Assembly: GCA_026075535.2 (NCBI GenBank) | Contig: AP026543.1 | Span: 10,230,001 to 10,294,000 of the forward strand | Length of the DNA: 64,000 nucleotides | Reading direction: 5' to 3' | Source of the DNA: Tricholoma matsutake | Lineage: Eukaryota > Basidiomycota > Agaricomycetes > Agaricales > Tricholomataceae | Part shown: in pieces, positions 21,601 to 32,445 of the stretch | Numbering within the stretch: position 1 is the stretch's first letter | Layout of the letters: every line of letters starts with the position of its first letter | Made by a program: the position numbers and the translations under genes | Notes under the pieces: model-generated | The model's database searches: none | Seen by the model: only the letters and a program-made list of their open reading frames with translations | Told to the model about the DNA's origin: nothing

Positions 21601-22838
21601 ATGGTTAGGAGAGACTACTGGTGGCCGGGAATGATGACATACATCAAAAACTATGTCGCTGGATGCGCAACATGCCAGCAAATGAAGGTCAACACCCACG
21701 GCAGAATTTGTGGAATTCAGCATCATTTTGATGTGCATGATTAGCTATAATAATTTTACTACAACCAATTAAATCTGAAGTGACAAGACCATTTGCAATG
21801 GTGACAACCGATTTCATAACTGACCTACCAGGGTCTGATGGCTATGATGCACTCATGGTCATGGTAGACCATGGGCTTATGAAGGGGGTAATTTTCATCC
21901 CCTGCAAAAAAACCATCGACACACTGGGAGCAGCGACCCTCTACTTGGATCATGTCTACAAACAATTCAGCCTCCCAGACAAGATCATCTCGGATAGAGA
22001 CCCCAGATTTGCCTCTCAGCTATTCCAGGAGCTGGGAAGACTGCTTGGGATCAAACTAGCGATGAGCATGGCATACCACCCCCAGACAGATGGGGAAACT
22101 GAGTGAGTGAATCAGGAGGTAGAGGTGTACTTGTGAATCTTCTGCTCAAACAACCAAGAAAAGTGGAAGCACTTCCTTCCAACAGCAGAATTCACGCACA
22201 ACCAGAGGACACACTCCACCCAGAAGAACTCCCCATTCTATGTCATGATGGGCTACGAACCCAAGGCAATCCCCCTCCCTTACCTGAAAACGAACATACC
22301 AGCCATCGAGAAGCGAATTGTCACACTGCAAAGGGCCTGAGACAAAGCAAAGGCAACCCATGAATTAGCCAGACAAATGATGGCAGAAAGGACAACACGA
22401 CACTTCATGCCATTCAAGGAAGGAGATAAGGTGTGGCTAGAGGCAAAAAACCTCAAGACAATGCATGCAACAAAGAAGCTCGCGCCAAAAAGAGAAGGAC
22501 CATTCTCCATCGAGAAGGTCCTAAGCCCCCTTTCCTATCCATTGAAGTTACCCAATCAGTGGAAAATACATCTGGTATTCCATGTGGCACTTCTCTCCCC
22601 ATATAGAGAAACTGAGACACACAGCCCAAACTTCCCAAAACCTCTGCCGGATCTAATTGAAGGCGAATCGGAGTATGAAGTGGAAGCGATCATCGGACAC
22701 AAGAAGAAAGGAAGGACCACACACTTCCTAGTGAAGTGGGTCAGATACCCGACCTTGGAGAACTCCTGGGAGCCCGAGGGAAACCTGACTAATGCCAAGA
22801 AGATCCTAGGGGCATATAAACAGCGACAATGGCTGTAG
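18602..22838 (+). pseudogene. gypsy-1 Pol polyprotein (PR-RT-RH-INT-chromodomain)
   Basis: The protease has LLNSGAGG where the family has D-S/T-G; the catalytic Asp is Asn. Then comes a Lys/Glu-rich spacer. RT runs from [20 protein letters not shown] through LFEPMVMFFGLCNSPATFQ to the active site VIYMDDILIFS. RNase H has TIESDASKHVTGGVL and NYEIYDRKLLAIVRLLE. Integrase has its HHCC finger (HEGVTSGHLGQWQ, GCATCQQMK) and core ([37 protein letters not shown]). The C-terminus is a chromodomain (EYEVEAIIGHKKKGR, FLVKWVRYPTLENSWEP). TGA stops at 19204, 19654, 20095, 20284, 22104, 22134 and 22338 all stand where homologues have Arg. About 65 nt near 21703-21768 look inserted between the finger and the core and shift the frame. 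Confidence 0.88.
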
Positions 22839-22882
22839 AAACCCCAGACTGAAAATACCCATCAAACTGAAGAAATCATGAA

Positions 22883-23365
22883 ATGCTCCCCCCTCCATCG
22901 ACACTACACAGACTGATACAAACCCCAGCAAGGGCTGGATGAACAGTCGTTGACCAATGACCATTGATGAACATACTCCCAGGCAGACCCTCTTGGATAT
23001 GCCCACATGGGATTCCCTTCTGGATAACAAGGGACGACTGGATAAGAAGAATGTCCTTGACCTGTCCAAGATGCTGCCTCTTTGCTTGGAGGAGCACGAA
23101 AGCGGACTACACCTGGGTGAGAACCCAATATGAAGAATGGTGCTTTGAGGGAGAACTAGATGGGGAAGACTACTTCCCAGAAGATTTCTACATTGATCGA
23201 GAAGGACTCGCCCCTGGCAGAAGACTGCTGTCGGGAATAAGCGTACCTCTGTGGAGAGACCTCCAGTGGAATGCCCACTATGACGACCAGAGCAGATACA
23301 GCCTGGCAAAAAGGCTCCTGCTCAGAGAACACGGAGAACTGGGAACTCTACTGCGCTCCAACTGA
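22883..23365 (+). pseudogene. gypsy-1 third ORF with paired Cys motifs
   Basis: The frame runs from an ATG at 22883 (MLPPPSTLHRLIQTPARAG) to TGA at 23363-23365, about 160 codons. It is broken only by TGA at 22940-22942 and 22958-22960, both again where CGA would fit. It contains ICPHGIPFWITRDDW and LTCPRCCLFAW, which look like a small zinc-binding unit, then an acidic stretch (EEWCFEGELDGEDYFPED) and a charged C-terminal helix (YSLAKRLLLREHGELGTLL). It sits 45 bp after pol and 90 bp before the 3' LTR. I do not recognise the family. That its only breaks are the same CGA-to-TGA type argues it was a real gene of the element. Confidence 0.55.
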
Positions 23366-23455
23366 TTCCCTCAGACCCCGACCCACCCCACCTCATGAAT
23401 GGAGAAAAGAAGATGGTGATCGAAGTCAGTGACTTCGAAGATAGAGAGAGGGTGA

Positions 23456-24107
23456 TGTTACAATTTGTCTATTGCAACCCACAAGGCCGGGTATTTCATT
23501 TTTCCTTCTGACTCGAAATGACTCACTCTGATGGAGACCCACCCCCTTATCCGACTGCTGTCGACCGACATGCTGCGCCACAGCATTCCGTGACATTGGA
23601 CCCTTGACATCAGATCTGTGACGTTGGACACCTCATGCTTGGCATGAGGCTTATCTTCTATAGTTCTTTGACACGCTGCACCGCGGCACTCCGTGACATC
23701 AGACGCCTCATGCTAGGCATGAGGCTTAGTGTTCTATTGTTCTCTCTATTTTTACTTTACAATGATCTCTATTTCTGATTGGACGATGGGTAGTCCCAGA
23801 ACCATATATAAGCTGTAGTTATACTCTGTGTAATACTCAGCTTGACCTAATTCAACCTATGGTCTTATACTCACTCAAACTCGACAGTCTAAGAGATCCT
23901 TAGCTGTGATAACCTCGAACTTGACAGTGGGAAAGTCTCCTACTGTGATACACAAACAGACGGTTTACTCAGAAAGCCTCTGAGTATGGACAACCATGAT
24001 AGCTTGAGGAAGCACCCAAGCAAAGGCTAAAGAGCCCAAATTACTAGGAAAGCCTCCTAGTAGAACAGAACAAAGAACAAGTTGAGTTAAGACCTATAGT
24101 CTTAACA
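23456..24107 (+). repeat. 3' LTR of gypsy-1, with internal duplication
   Basis: 652 bp, about 103 bp longer than the 5' LTR. The extra length is a second copy of the segment holding the CCTCATGC..GCATGAGG hairpin (23626-23645 and 23706-23725) and its flank GCATTCCGTGACAT-like sequence. Other differences from the 5' LTR are largely CpG transitions. Confidence 0.9.
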
Positions 24108-24464
24108 CCCTGTGCCTGGGCATCATTCCACCCATGATCCACCCCACGAGCAGTTGCTTGTGAGGCTGGGGGTGGGTGGCTTGTTGTCATTCGTTGCTGT
24201 TGTCCCCTGTCTGGATTTCTGTTTTTTTTTTCTTTTTTTTTTTGGGGGGGGGGGGGGTTTGGGCACGTCAGTGTGACATGGCATGAGTACAGAGGTTGGT
24301 GGGTGCTTACTAGGCAGGTACCCCCCTTCTGGGGTCTCCTGGCATCCCTCTGCACCCTCCTAGCCCGTGTCAACAGCCTCACATCCTATTTGAATGGGGA
24401 GGAGGGGATCGGGTGGGCGTGGGCATGGGTTGCGCACTTTTTGTCGTGGCAGGTCATCCCCAGT
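24108..24464. repeat. Continuation of hairpin array, with poly(T)/poly(G)
   Basis: One more CCACCC..GAGCAGTTGCTTG..GGGTGGGTGG hairpin unit (24127-24180), then a T-rich run followed by about 14 G (24223-24257). No gene is recognised. Confidence 0.55.
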
Positions 24465-25030
24465 AGTATACAACCTAAAAAGCAATAAATTACAATTAGT
24501 TGATTTATAAAAACAAAAAGAAATAAGAAAAAACTTATCTATGGCCCAGCCAGTTGGCTCGCATTTTTCGTCATGGCAGGTCGTCCCCAGTAGTATACAA
24601 CCTAAAAAGCAATAAATTACAATTAGCTCATTGATAAAAAGAAAAAGAAAAAAGAAAAAAAAAACTTATCTATGGCCCAAATGATGGCAATGTTGTTTGG
24701 GCCTGTGTTCCATCTGGCAGTAGAGTAGAACCTATAAAACAAAAGAAACAAGTTAGTTAGTTTATAAAAAAAATGCAAACAAAAAAAACTTACTTAGGGC
24801 CCAAACGATATGATCTGCATCGTTTGGGCCTGTGTTCTGTCCAATCACATCGTTTGGGCCCATGTTATGTCTGGCAGTCGAGTAGAACCTATAAAACAAA
24901 CGAAACAAGTTAGTTAGTATGAAAAAACAAGAAGCAAATGAAAAAAAAAACATACTTAGGCCCCAAACAACGCGATCTGCATTGTTTGGGCCCGCATTCC
25001 ATCCAGTTGGCTTGTTTGAAGGTGGTGGTG
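24465..25030 (-). repeat. Four intron-like modules with palindromic GGCCCAAACG spacers
   Basis: Four units at about 24465, 24597, 24728 and 24886. Read on the minus strand each has a GTAAGT- or ATAAGT-like donor, a T-rich tract, an ACTAAC/ACTAACTAAC branch-point-like motif in most copies, and a (T)nATAG or TTTTTAG acceptor followed by GTTCTACT or GTTGTATA. The segments between carry the palindrome GGGCCCAAACGAT..ATCGTTTGGGCC. In one frame the spacers read GPNDVIGQNTGPNDADHIVW and GPNNADRVVWG. Similar units recur at 30435, 30632, 50020 and 50188, and more weakly at 47272. Confidence 0.6.
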
Positions 25031-25261
25031 ATGGTGGCATTGGGCATGGGAACGGTGGTGGTGGGTGCGCACGCAGTGGTGGTGGTAGAGTGGAGAGGAG
25101 GAGGCAGCATTGGTGACAGTGGTGGTGGTGGTTGTGAGCTGGCAGTCACGTGTCACATGTCATGCGTATGCATACTTATTAATTATTCTGTTAATGGCTG
25201 TGATTAACTATGTACCTTGGTTGGGTAATAAAAGTATTAAATGTATGCCCAAGAATAATTG
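25031..25261. other. GGTGGT-rich low-complexity sequence
   Basis: A GGTGGTGGTG-rich microsatellite-like tract (25019-25140) is followed by AT-rich sequence. No gene is supported. Confidence 0.4.
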
Positions 25262-25630
25262 CTTGGTAGCTCAGTGGTTAAGTGTGCTGTTATGTGTGCA
25301 GACTCAAGGTCAAGTGTTCAATTCTTGATGTGTGTCAAACTTTCATTTGGGAAAGCACTTGCACAGTTAGTCCAGTTATTCCTGTTATTCTGGTTGTGAT
25401 GAGTCCAGTCAGATTCCGGGGATTCTGGGTGTAAATTGGATCCTTATTCTGACTGGAATTGTGCTGCATAGGGAAAACTACATACAAAAAAAATTCCACC
25501 AGATTCAAGAAATTCCAGAAATTCCAGCTGGACGAACTGGAATCCAACCGGAATAGGTGGGGGAGTGTAAAGTACTTGGCCTGGGGCGGCTTTGGCTTCC
25601 TCAAACCCCAGGCCAGGCCATGGCTTTTGT
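25262..25630 (+). repeat. Second copy of the composite tRNA-head repeat
   Basis: A tRNA-like head (TAGCTCAGTGGTTAAGTGTG as A-box region, GTGTTCAATTC as B-box region, 25266-25335) is followed by CCAGTTATTCCTGTTATTC units, then GGAATAGGTGGGGGAGTGTAAA and GGCCTGGGGCGG/CCAGGCCAGGCC. This is the same order as 16310-15700 read on the minus strand. Confidence 0.55.
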
Positions 25631-26860
25631 ATGTGAAAATGAATTTTCAGCAGTACTCTCTCGAAAGGACTGTCTTATTGTTAACATATGCATTGTAATT
25701 ATTACTACTGTATAGTACATGACATTGACAAAGGTAGCAGACACTAAAACATCCTTAGCGCTGTCATCACTGGTGGCAGGCACCATTTCCCCCTCATTGT
25801 CAGAGTGTCACCCCACCATTGCTGTAGTGTGGCTGTCCCTGCCCATTTCTGCGTGAGGACATTGTCCTGCATTGTTGCTGTCCCCCTGCATGTATTTAGT
25901 TGTTAATAGTGTACATAAACCATGTTTAAAAAAAATGTTACATGCCTCCAACCTGGGAACCTCCAGGTTCGCCCGGGTGTCATGGTGTGGTGGGCTGTCA
26001 CCTCGTTGGTCATGCAGGGGAGGGTTGGTTGACTTCCTAGTGCTCCCCGTCAGTGTTAGTGTTAGAGGATGAATCTAGTTAGTTAGCAAAAGGAAAAGAT
26101 ACCTGGGACTTGGAAGGCATTGTCCTCTTGAGCCCAGTCCCTCCCTGCCCACATCACACCTCGATCTTTGCCATTTCGCTGTCATTGGCTTCTATGTCGA
26201 CGTTTGCATGTCATTGTTTCACCATCTGGTGGCACTGGGTTTTGTTGCTGGCATTGGCATACATGTTATCTCCCAATTGTACGGAAGTTTCATCCTGTAG
26301 GAAAAGCAAAATTAGTCTCTCGATGGGTGTGAAAGAAAGCAAGCTGGGCCCGAGCACCATTGCCCCTGTTGCTGCTGTGTCCCTCATTCCTGGTGTTGAC
26401 ATAGTTGATGTAGGTAGGGGCGTTGTGGGCCCTGTCAGAGCCTATTGATAACAAAAATGTCAGTAAGAAAAAGAAAGCAAAAGAAAGTAAAACATACCAG
26501 AGCTTGAGAGTCTCTTATGTCCCATTGTTGTGTTGCCATTGTTGCCATCGCTGTTGCTGTTGTGGTCCCATTGCCACAGCCATTCTTCATTGTTGTAGCC
26601 CCTGCGAAGAAGATTGTTGTTAGTCACAGCTCAGGCAGCAGGATTGGACTTACGGAAGCTCAGCAGCATTGTTATGTGTGTTGAGGATGTTGCTGTTGCT
26701 CGACTCGAAGTTGCAAAGTCAGGCAAATGACATGATGGTAATGGGCTTGCTGCTGTCTCTGATATTGTTCTCGAGGAGCTCTGAGTCATTGCCAATGTTG
26801 ATTATGTCAGTGTTTTGCTGTATAGCTTCAAGTTTAAGGTTTGATGAAAATTATGCCCAC
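25601..26860 (-). pseudogene. Spliced low-complexity reading frame of unknown family
   Basis: On the minus strand the segments to 26654, 26601-26498, 26441 to about 26350, 26294-26103 and 26074-25601 can be joined. GT..AG introns lie at 26602-26653 (GTAAGT, TGACTAAC, TTCGCAG) and 26442-26497 (GTATGT, TTACTGAC, AATAG), a third acceptor CCTACAG is at 26295, and a 28-nt intron-like piece is at 26075-26102. Phases match across the first two. The product is Ser/Asn/Asp/Thr-rich (EEWLWQWDHNSNSDGNNG, YANASNKTQCHQMVKQ, HSDNEGEMVPATSDDSAKD). The few in-frame stops are TGA (KQ/HANVD, IEV/CGQ, MVG/HSDN), again where CGA would fit. I recognise no domain. Coding status is an inference from phase and stop pattern. 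Confidence 0.4.
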
Positions 26861-27185
26861 AAAAATCCAGTCAAAAATCTAGTACTTATTTGTGGAAATA
26901 CAACTCACTAAAAAGCCATGGCCTGATGGCCTGGCTTTCATGCAAGCCAGGCCAAAGCCACTATGAAGCCATCATCACAGCCTGGCTTGGCTTGGCCTGG
27001 CTCACAGCCTGAGGCCAGGCCATGCACAGCACTAATCATTGTATGTATGTTGAAAATCTTTGGTGGTGGGAAAGCAATGGGAAAGTAATCTTAATATGGG
27101 AACATGTCATGCATGTGATCGAAATTCAAACCACACCATCCATGGTCCACCATCATTCCCTAATCCATATGGTCAGGCAGTGTTT
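26861..27185. repeat. GGCCTGGC-rich inverted repeat family
   Basis: 26912-27025 is built of GCCATGGCCTGATGGCCTGG, GCCAGGCC and GGCTTGGCTTGGCCTGG-type units. It is inverted relative to the CCAGGCCAGGCCATGGCTTT sequence at 25607-25626 and related to 15720-15950. The rest shows no gene. Confidence 0.5.
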
Positions 27186-27836
27186 TTATGTAATCTAGGG
27201 GATCCAACTGTGTTACAATGACACAATGATGCTGAAATGACAAATCCACACCCAATGATACCACCACCACAGCAACCCCAATTGCTGCCATGAGCCACTA
27301 GAATGGGGAGCAATGATAACATGGCGAGGGAGCAACAACAATGCCATCACACCACACCACACCACACCCAACCAGGGACCTGACAAGGAAGCAGATGGCA
27401 ACGATGGGGACCAGGTCAAGGGAGAGGACAATGAGGGGACAATGATGACAGGACAACTAGAACAACAAAAATGAGGATGACAGATGAATGAATGTTTCAT
27501 GTTTTTTGTTTAACTAACATATGTTTTCAGTAATCTAGGGGATCCAACCATGTTCCAATGATATGATGATGCTGAAATGACAAACCCATGCCCAATGATG
27601 CCACCACCACCACACCAACCCCAACTGCCACTGCAAGCCACTGCAAGCCACTGCTTGTGGGGTAGGAATGGGGAGCAACAATGAAACAGCGAGGGAACGT
27701 CAACAATGCCACCACACAACAGTAGCACCCCCCAACCACCACCAGGGGCCTGATGAGGAAGCAGACAGCAATGACAGGGACCAGGTCGAGGGAGAGGACA
27801 ATGAGGGATGAAGGGGAGACAATGACGACTAATCAT
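27186..27836. repeat. Two tandem copies of a ~340-bp repeat
   Basis: The segment beginning GTAATCTAGGGGATCCAAC (27190) is repeated from 27530, including TGATGCTGAAATGACAAA, CCACCACCACA and GGGACCAGGTC..GAGGGAGAGGACAATGAGGG. The copies differ by substitutions and short indels. Confidence 0.75.
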
Positions 27837-27993
27837 GCAGCAGACAGGACAATGATGTGATATTTAGAAGTGAGTGGGGAACATAATTGGGAAAGGGAAG
27901 AATGGGGATTCTACCTATGTGGCATTTCTTATTAGTCAGAATATGAACCATGTACAAACAGGCATCAATGGTGTTATGTAAGCCAGGCTTACA
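27820..27993 (-). repeat. LTR fragment related to gypsy-3 LTR
   Basis: The sequence ending GTTATGTAAGCCAGGCTTACA matches 45893-46084 closely (GATTCTACCTATGTGGCATT, AATATGAACCATGTACAAAC). On the minus strand it begins TGTAAGCCTGG, an LTR-like end. No internal region is attached, so it is a solo or broken LTR. Confidence 0.6.
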
Positions 27994-29647
27994 CCCTCCC
28001 ACTCTTAGAAAAGTGTCTGGGGTACCATTCTGAAGAAGTGTGATAAGGAAATCAACAGCACATCAACCAAAATTGACAGAGGCATTGAAAAACCCAGTGG
28101 GAAAAAGCTACCGCATTGATGATACTCAACCCAGGAAAACCACCAAAACTGCTGATGAGGCAACCAATGATATTTGCATAAGTCAGAGGAAGGGTGTGAG
28201 ACGTTCCAAATGTTCATGGTCTGACCAATGGGAAGACAACTAGTTGGTACTAGTCATAAAGGTAGTTCTATAAGACAGGAAGGTGTTTGACATGGTCTGA
28301 TGGAGTATCAATTGATATTGAGGATGATTGACGGGATCAACGGTGAACAATGTTTATCGTTGAGGGTTGATGTGTGAATTCTAAGGACTTTTGATGGATC
28401 AATAGTATATGAAGGTTATAGCCATTGACTAGGAAGTGTTGGAATGGTTACTAGTGCTAACGATAAGAGGATCGAGGATGATGATGGTCGCAGAGGTTTC
28501 TCATCAATCGAGAAAACTCATAGAAGCTAGATTGTGTAGAGGATAGATCAGATTCTTAGAACTTTATATGAGGCTATATGTGAAGACAATTTCTTGTATT
28601 TCCAAGTAGATACTACAGAGTTTTATATGTTTTAAAAGAAACTTCCTAAAATGGTATAAGAAACATGTGTAGAACATGAGGCAAAAGATATGAGTTAAGA
28701 CATGAGGCCAAAAGGAGACTGGAATCCAAACAAGAAAGAGATATATCATATGATGAAGGAGTAATAAAGGGAAAGAACTAAAAAGAGACTGTCCTTTGTG
28801 TATAAACTGTGCTAAGTCTCGCAATAATCTGTCCAGCTGGTTCTGTATGCGATAGGGACTTGGAACAAGGCTGACCTACTATCAGCAGGTTTGAGCACAA
28901 GTTGGAATACTACCTGGCACATGGTATTCCACCATTTAGATAATGAATGTGGCACCCGATGTTGCTCGTAGTCTCTCGATGTCGATTGATAATGCTCAAT
29001 GATGGTTGACAATGGTTGATGATGTTTGATTGCAGTCGCAGTTGTTTGAAGTTGATTGGGAATATTCGATGTTCATTCAGAGGGATCTTAGGGCATTTTG
29101 AGGTAGTCCTAAAGTTGTGCGATGTGGTTTCTAAGTATGATCAATGTCGCTAGTGATGTTTCGATGTGGTCAATATGATATTGCGATCAATAGAGCTGGT
29201 CGGAAGTGGTTGCACTGCTTCTGGGACATTGTAGGAGTTAGCCAATGTGGTTGTAATGGTGAATCAGCCTTTGAGCCAAGGAGACAACCTATCAGCATTT
29301 CCTCTGCCCTACAAGCCTTCCATCAGTCCAAAGCCTTACAATCTTCCAGTTCATATTGAGGAAGCCACAGGTCATTGCCTTCAGAGTAGCCTGACCATCG
29401 GACAGGGTATTGGTAGCCATGGCTAGGGTGTAGCACAGGTACAGGTGAACTTGTGGTATTCTGCCTGCAGGTAGCACAGGTGCAGGTATGGGTTTGTATA
29501 TCTGTACCTGTGGCAACACCACACCTGTACTCATGATGTTGCAGGTTGTCACATGTTTGAGTTGTGATATATCTCAGGTTTTGTGGTTCCAAAATTCTTC
29601 TGAGCTCTTTGCTTTGAGTTAAAAGAAATTTTATCAAGTTTAATGAG
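27994..29647. other. Repeat-derived intergenic sequence, no gene recognised
   Basis: AT-rich, with many GTTGA/TCGATTG-type short words, similar in style to 58190-59200. 29410-29540 carries GCACAGGTACAGGTG / ACCTGTGGCAACACC words that recur near 38960-39060. No ORF with a recognisable domain. Confidence 0.4.
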
Positions 29648-31885
29648 TGTAAGTCTGGCCCCACAGATAGTGTTTTAAGGTCCAGTTTGGTCGAGTTTTT
29701 CAACCCCCAAGAGGGCAACCATGGACCGCAACTGGTCCAAACCATTGCCCAAACCTGGAGGACTGCAACTGAACTGAATAGGACCAGTCCTATTCAGTTT
29801 GGTTGCCCCAAAAGACCAGTTTTGACCAGTTTTACTACTATTTTTACAGTATAAATAAAATTTATTATATACTTATTGAAACTAGTTACATCACCCTGCA
29901 AGCAGGTGCTCACAGTGCTGGGGGGAGTTGCTAATAGAAAGAAAAAAGAAAAAAAGACCTCACAAAAAAAGAAAGAAATAGAAAGCCCCCACTGTCTTGT
30001 GTTTGTAGCAAGAGTGGGGCATCATACATTGTCCCCTATTATTCATTGTTGTTGGCCTTGTTGTTCATTGTACCCTGCATTAACTTCACACCAGTGTTGT
30101 CATTTGTCATCCTTGCATTGTTGTCTGCCGTCCTTGTGTTGTTGTCTCCACATTATCATTTGTTGCCCTTGCATTGCCATTTGTTGCCCTCGTGTTGACA
30201 TTTGTCATTCCCTCCCTGTTGTTTGTCGCCATCCTCCCCATTTTTGCCATCGTTCATTGTGTTGACATGGCACTGTTCATTGTAAGCACCTCCATTGCCC
30301 CCTACAAGCAGTGGCTCGCAGGCAGGGTGGTGGCGCTGTGTAACATGGCATCCCAGTGTCATTGCCCAATGTTGCAGCCCCATGAGCAGAGGCTCATGGT
30401 GGAAATGTAGGGCACAGGTAGGCATTATTGTGAACAAGCAAGAACCTAAAAAGAAGAAATAATAGTTAGTTAGTAAACACAGGAAATGAATCATAAAAAA
30501 TGTACCCTACAGCCCAAACAACACTAACTAGTGTCATTTGGGCTTACTTTGCGATGTTATTGCTATCCTGTCAGCTGGTATTGGTGTCAGTATGGCGTTG
30601 GGAGGGGTGTGGGGCAGGGCTTGGGATGCAAAAAACTAAACAAAAAGAAATGTATTGTTAGTAGGAAATGAACAATAAAAAACATACCTGGGGCCCAAAT
30701 GACAACTAGCTCATCATTTGGGCCCACTTTGTGGTTGAGGCATGGTGTTTCTAAGGTAGGTGGTGGGTACTGTTGGCAGTGAGAGAAAGTGGAGAGAGAG
30801 GAAGCAGGATTGCAGGTTGTTGGGGGTCATGGGAATTGTTTGGCAAGTGGTGCCACTTTCTTTTTTTGGGGTGCAAGCACAACCAAATGGTCCATGCACA
30901 GCCATGGGGTATATAAGCACTCATTTCATGAGTGCTTTTCCTTCCCATGGCTCATTTGTATGCCACATATCTAGTATCAATAGTATTAATAGTTGTATTT
31001 TCTTGTAATGTAGATACTTTTCCATGAGTATATACTACTGGTTGCAACCAATTGCAACTGGTTTTCAAACAGTTTTCAAATATTTACAAAATGAGGCAAC
31101 TGGCAACCATAACAACCCTAAATGTGGGCAACCGCAACTGAAAAAAAGACTGGACTGAGGTTTGGTCCAGTTTGGTCCTATGGTATTTTTCGGTCCTGTA
31201 GACTGGACCTTGAAACACTACCCACAGTCTCATGACATTACAACAAGTTAATTTACTTATGCCACTGTTGCACACTTCCATGGTGCCAGCACAGCCACAC
31301 ACATTGCTGACACAACCACCCTCACCACCAGTGATAGCACAGCCACATACGGTGCATAAACAACTCACCAACACCAGATATACCAATGTCTGTGTTACAG
31401 TGAATTATGGCCACCCTATGCCACCAACACACTCCCACGGCACCAGCACAGCCACACACATTATCGACACATTCACCCTTGCTGCCAGCACAGCCACCAG
31501 TGAATACGACAACAACACACTGGCGACATACATCCTGGCAATGGCACCATACATCCTTATTACCCTTCTATCCAGCAGTGCCGACATTACCCTATTGATG
31601 TGGTACCTTCCCAATATGTGATTATGCCCAATGTGGCCTTTCTAAATCACACATGATGCCTGATGCAGCCTTTTACTTACATGGTTGATCTTTTCATATA
31701 TATTACTTACATCTTTATTTCCTTACCTTCATTCCTACTTCCATGCAATGAAGGTATAGTAATTCCTTATCCCCTTATTTTTTGTAGTGGCTTATTGTTC
31801 CTACTTCCATGCAATGAAGATAATTTGATCCTGTCTTCCAGTAAACCTAAGTCTAGTGTAGGCTGCCAAACTCAGCATTCTTCTT
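29648..31885 (+). repeat. 5' LTR of gypsy-2, interrupted
   Basis: Parts 29648-29667 and 31221-31885 make about 677 bp after removing the hAT-type element and one copy of its duplication. They match 37124-37653 plus 38461-38568 throughout. Confidence 0.85.
29668..31220. mobile_element. hAT-type non-autonomous element 1 (in gypsy-2 5' LTR)
   Basis: 1553 bp with terminal inverted repeats TAGTGTTTTAAGGTCCAGTT and ACTGGACCTTGAAACACTA. The 8-bp target duplication is CCCACAGA (29660-29667) and CCCACAGT (31221-31228); the last base differs. Subterminal GGTCCAGTTTGGT repeats, typical of hAT ends, are present at both sides. It carries no transposase frame. Inside are two intron-like modules (about 30435 and 30632) with the GGCCCAAA palindrome and a low-complexity minus frame. 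Confidence 0.85.
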
Positions 31886-31927
31886 GACACTGACAACTTT
31901 CTTCACCTACTGAACCAACCCTGTCTT

Positions 31928-32362
31928 TATAAGGGCAACCTCAGCCTCTAGCAAAGGGAAATCCGGAGTTAAAATTATACTACATATTACAGGGATTGGG
32001 GGCACACCTAGCAAAGGGAAATCTGAAGAGAAAACTGTAAGGATCCCTTTGCTGATGCCCAGTATATGTGAAGATGACAAAAATCAAATAATAACCTAAA
32101 AATAGAAAAGGCAGAGATAGGCAGATCAAGGCTGCCAAATGACATCATACCAAGGTGTAGATGTCAGAAGGGGTGCTCTGCCTCTAAATATAAAACTGTC
32201 AACATGCACAAACATGATAGAAAGGGAGATTAGTAATAAAATCCAGAAAAATCATAGAAAATGAAGAATAGAAGGAAATGAAGTGAGGAAAAATATAGAA
32301 CAAATGTAAAAAATAGGAGAAACACACAGGGCACCCCCCCTAGTCCCCCTAGTCCCCTTACA
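31928..32362 (-). repeat. Solo LTR, copy A
   Basis: 435 bp, TATAAGGGC..CCCCTTACA on the plus strand (TGTAAGGGG on the minus). A perfect 5-bp target duplication GTCTT lies at 31923-31927 and 32363-32367. It matches copy B at 40621-40986 nearly throughout (for example GCCCAGTATATGTGAAGATG). Its element family is otherwise absent from the window. Confidence 0.85.
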
Positions 32363-32445
32363 GTCTTGGCAACCTTCCACCCTCATCCCACTCCTCACCA
32401 GGAGCACAAGAAGAAGTTTACAGGATTCTGGCCAACCAGCCAAAT

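Larger units (their letters stand above)
16916..24107 (+). mobile_element. Ty3/gypsy chromovirus (gypsy-1), full-length, decayed
   Basis: LTRs at 16916-17464 and 23456-24107, starting TGTTAC and ending CTTAACA, with a perfect 5-bp target duplication CCCTG (16911-16915 and 24108-24112). Internal order: gag, protease, reverse transcriptase, RNase H, integrase, chromodomain, then a third frame before the 3' LTR. A purine-rich tract (AGATAGAGAGAGGGTGA) abuts the 3' LTR. At least ten in-frame TGA codons and a short insertion near 21703-21768 inactivate it. The chromodomain places it among the chromoviruses. It is inserted in the GC-rich hairpin array. Confidence 0.93.
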
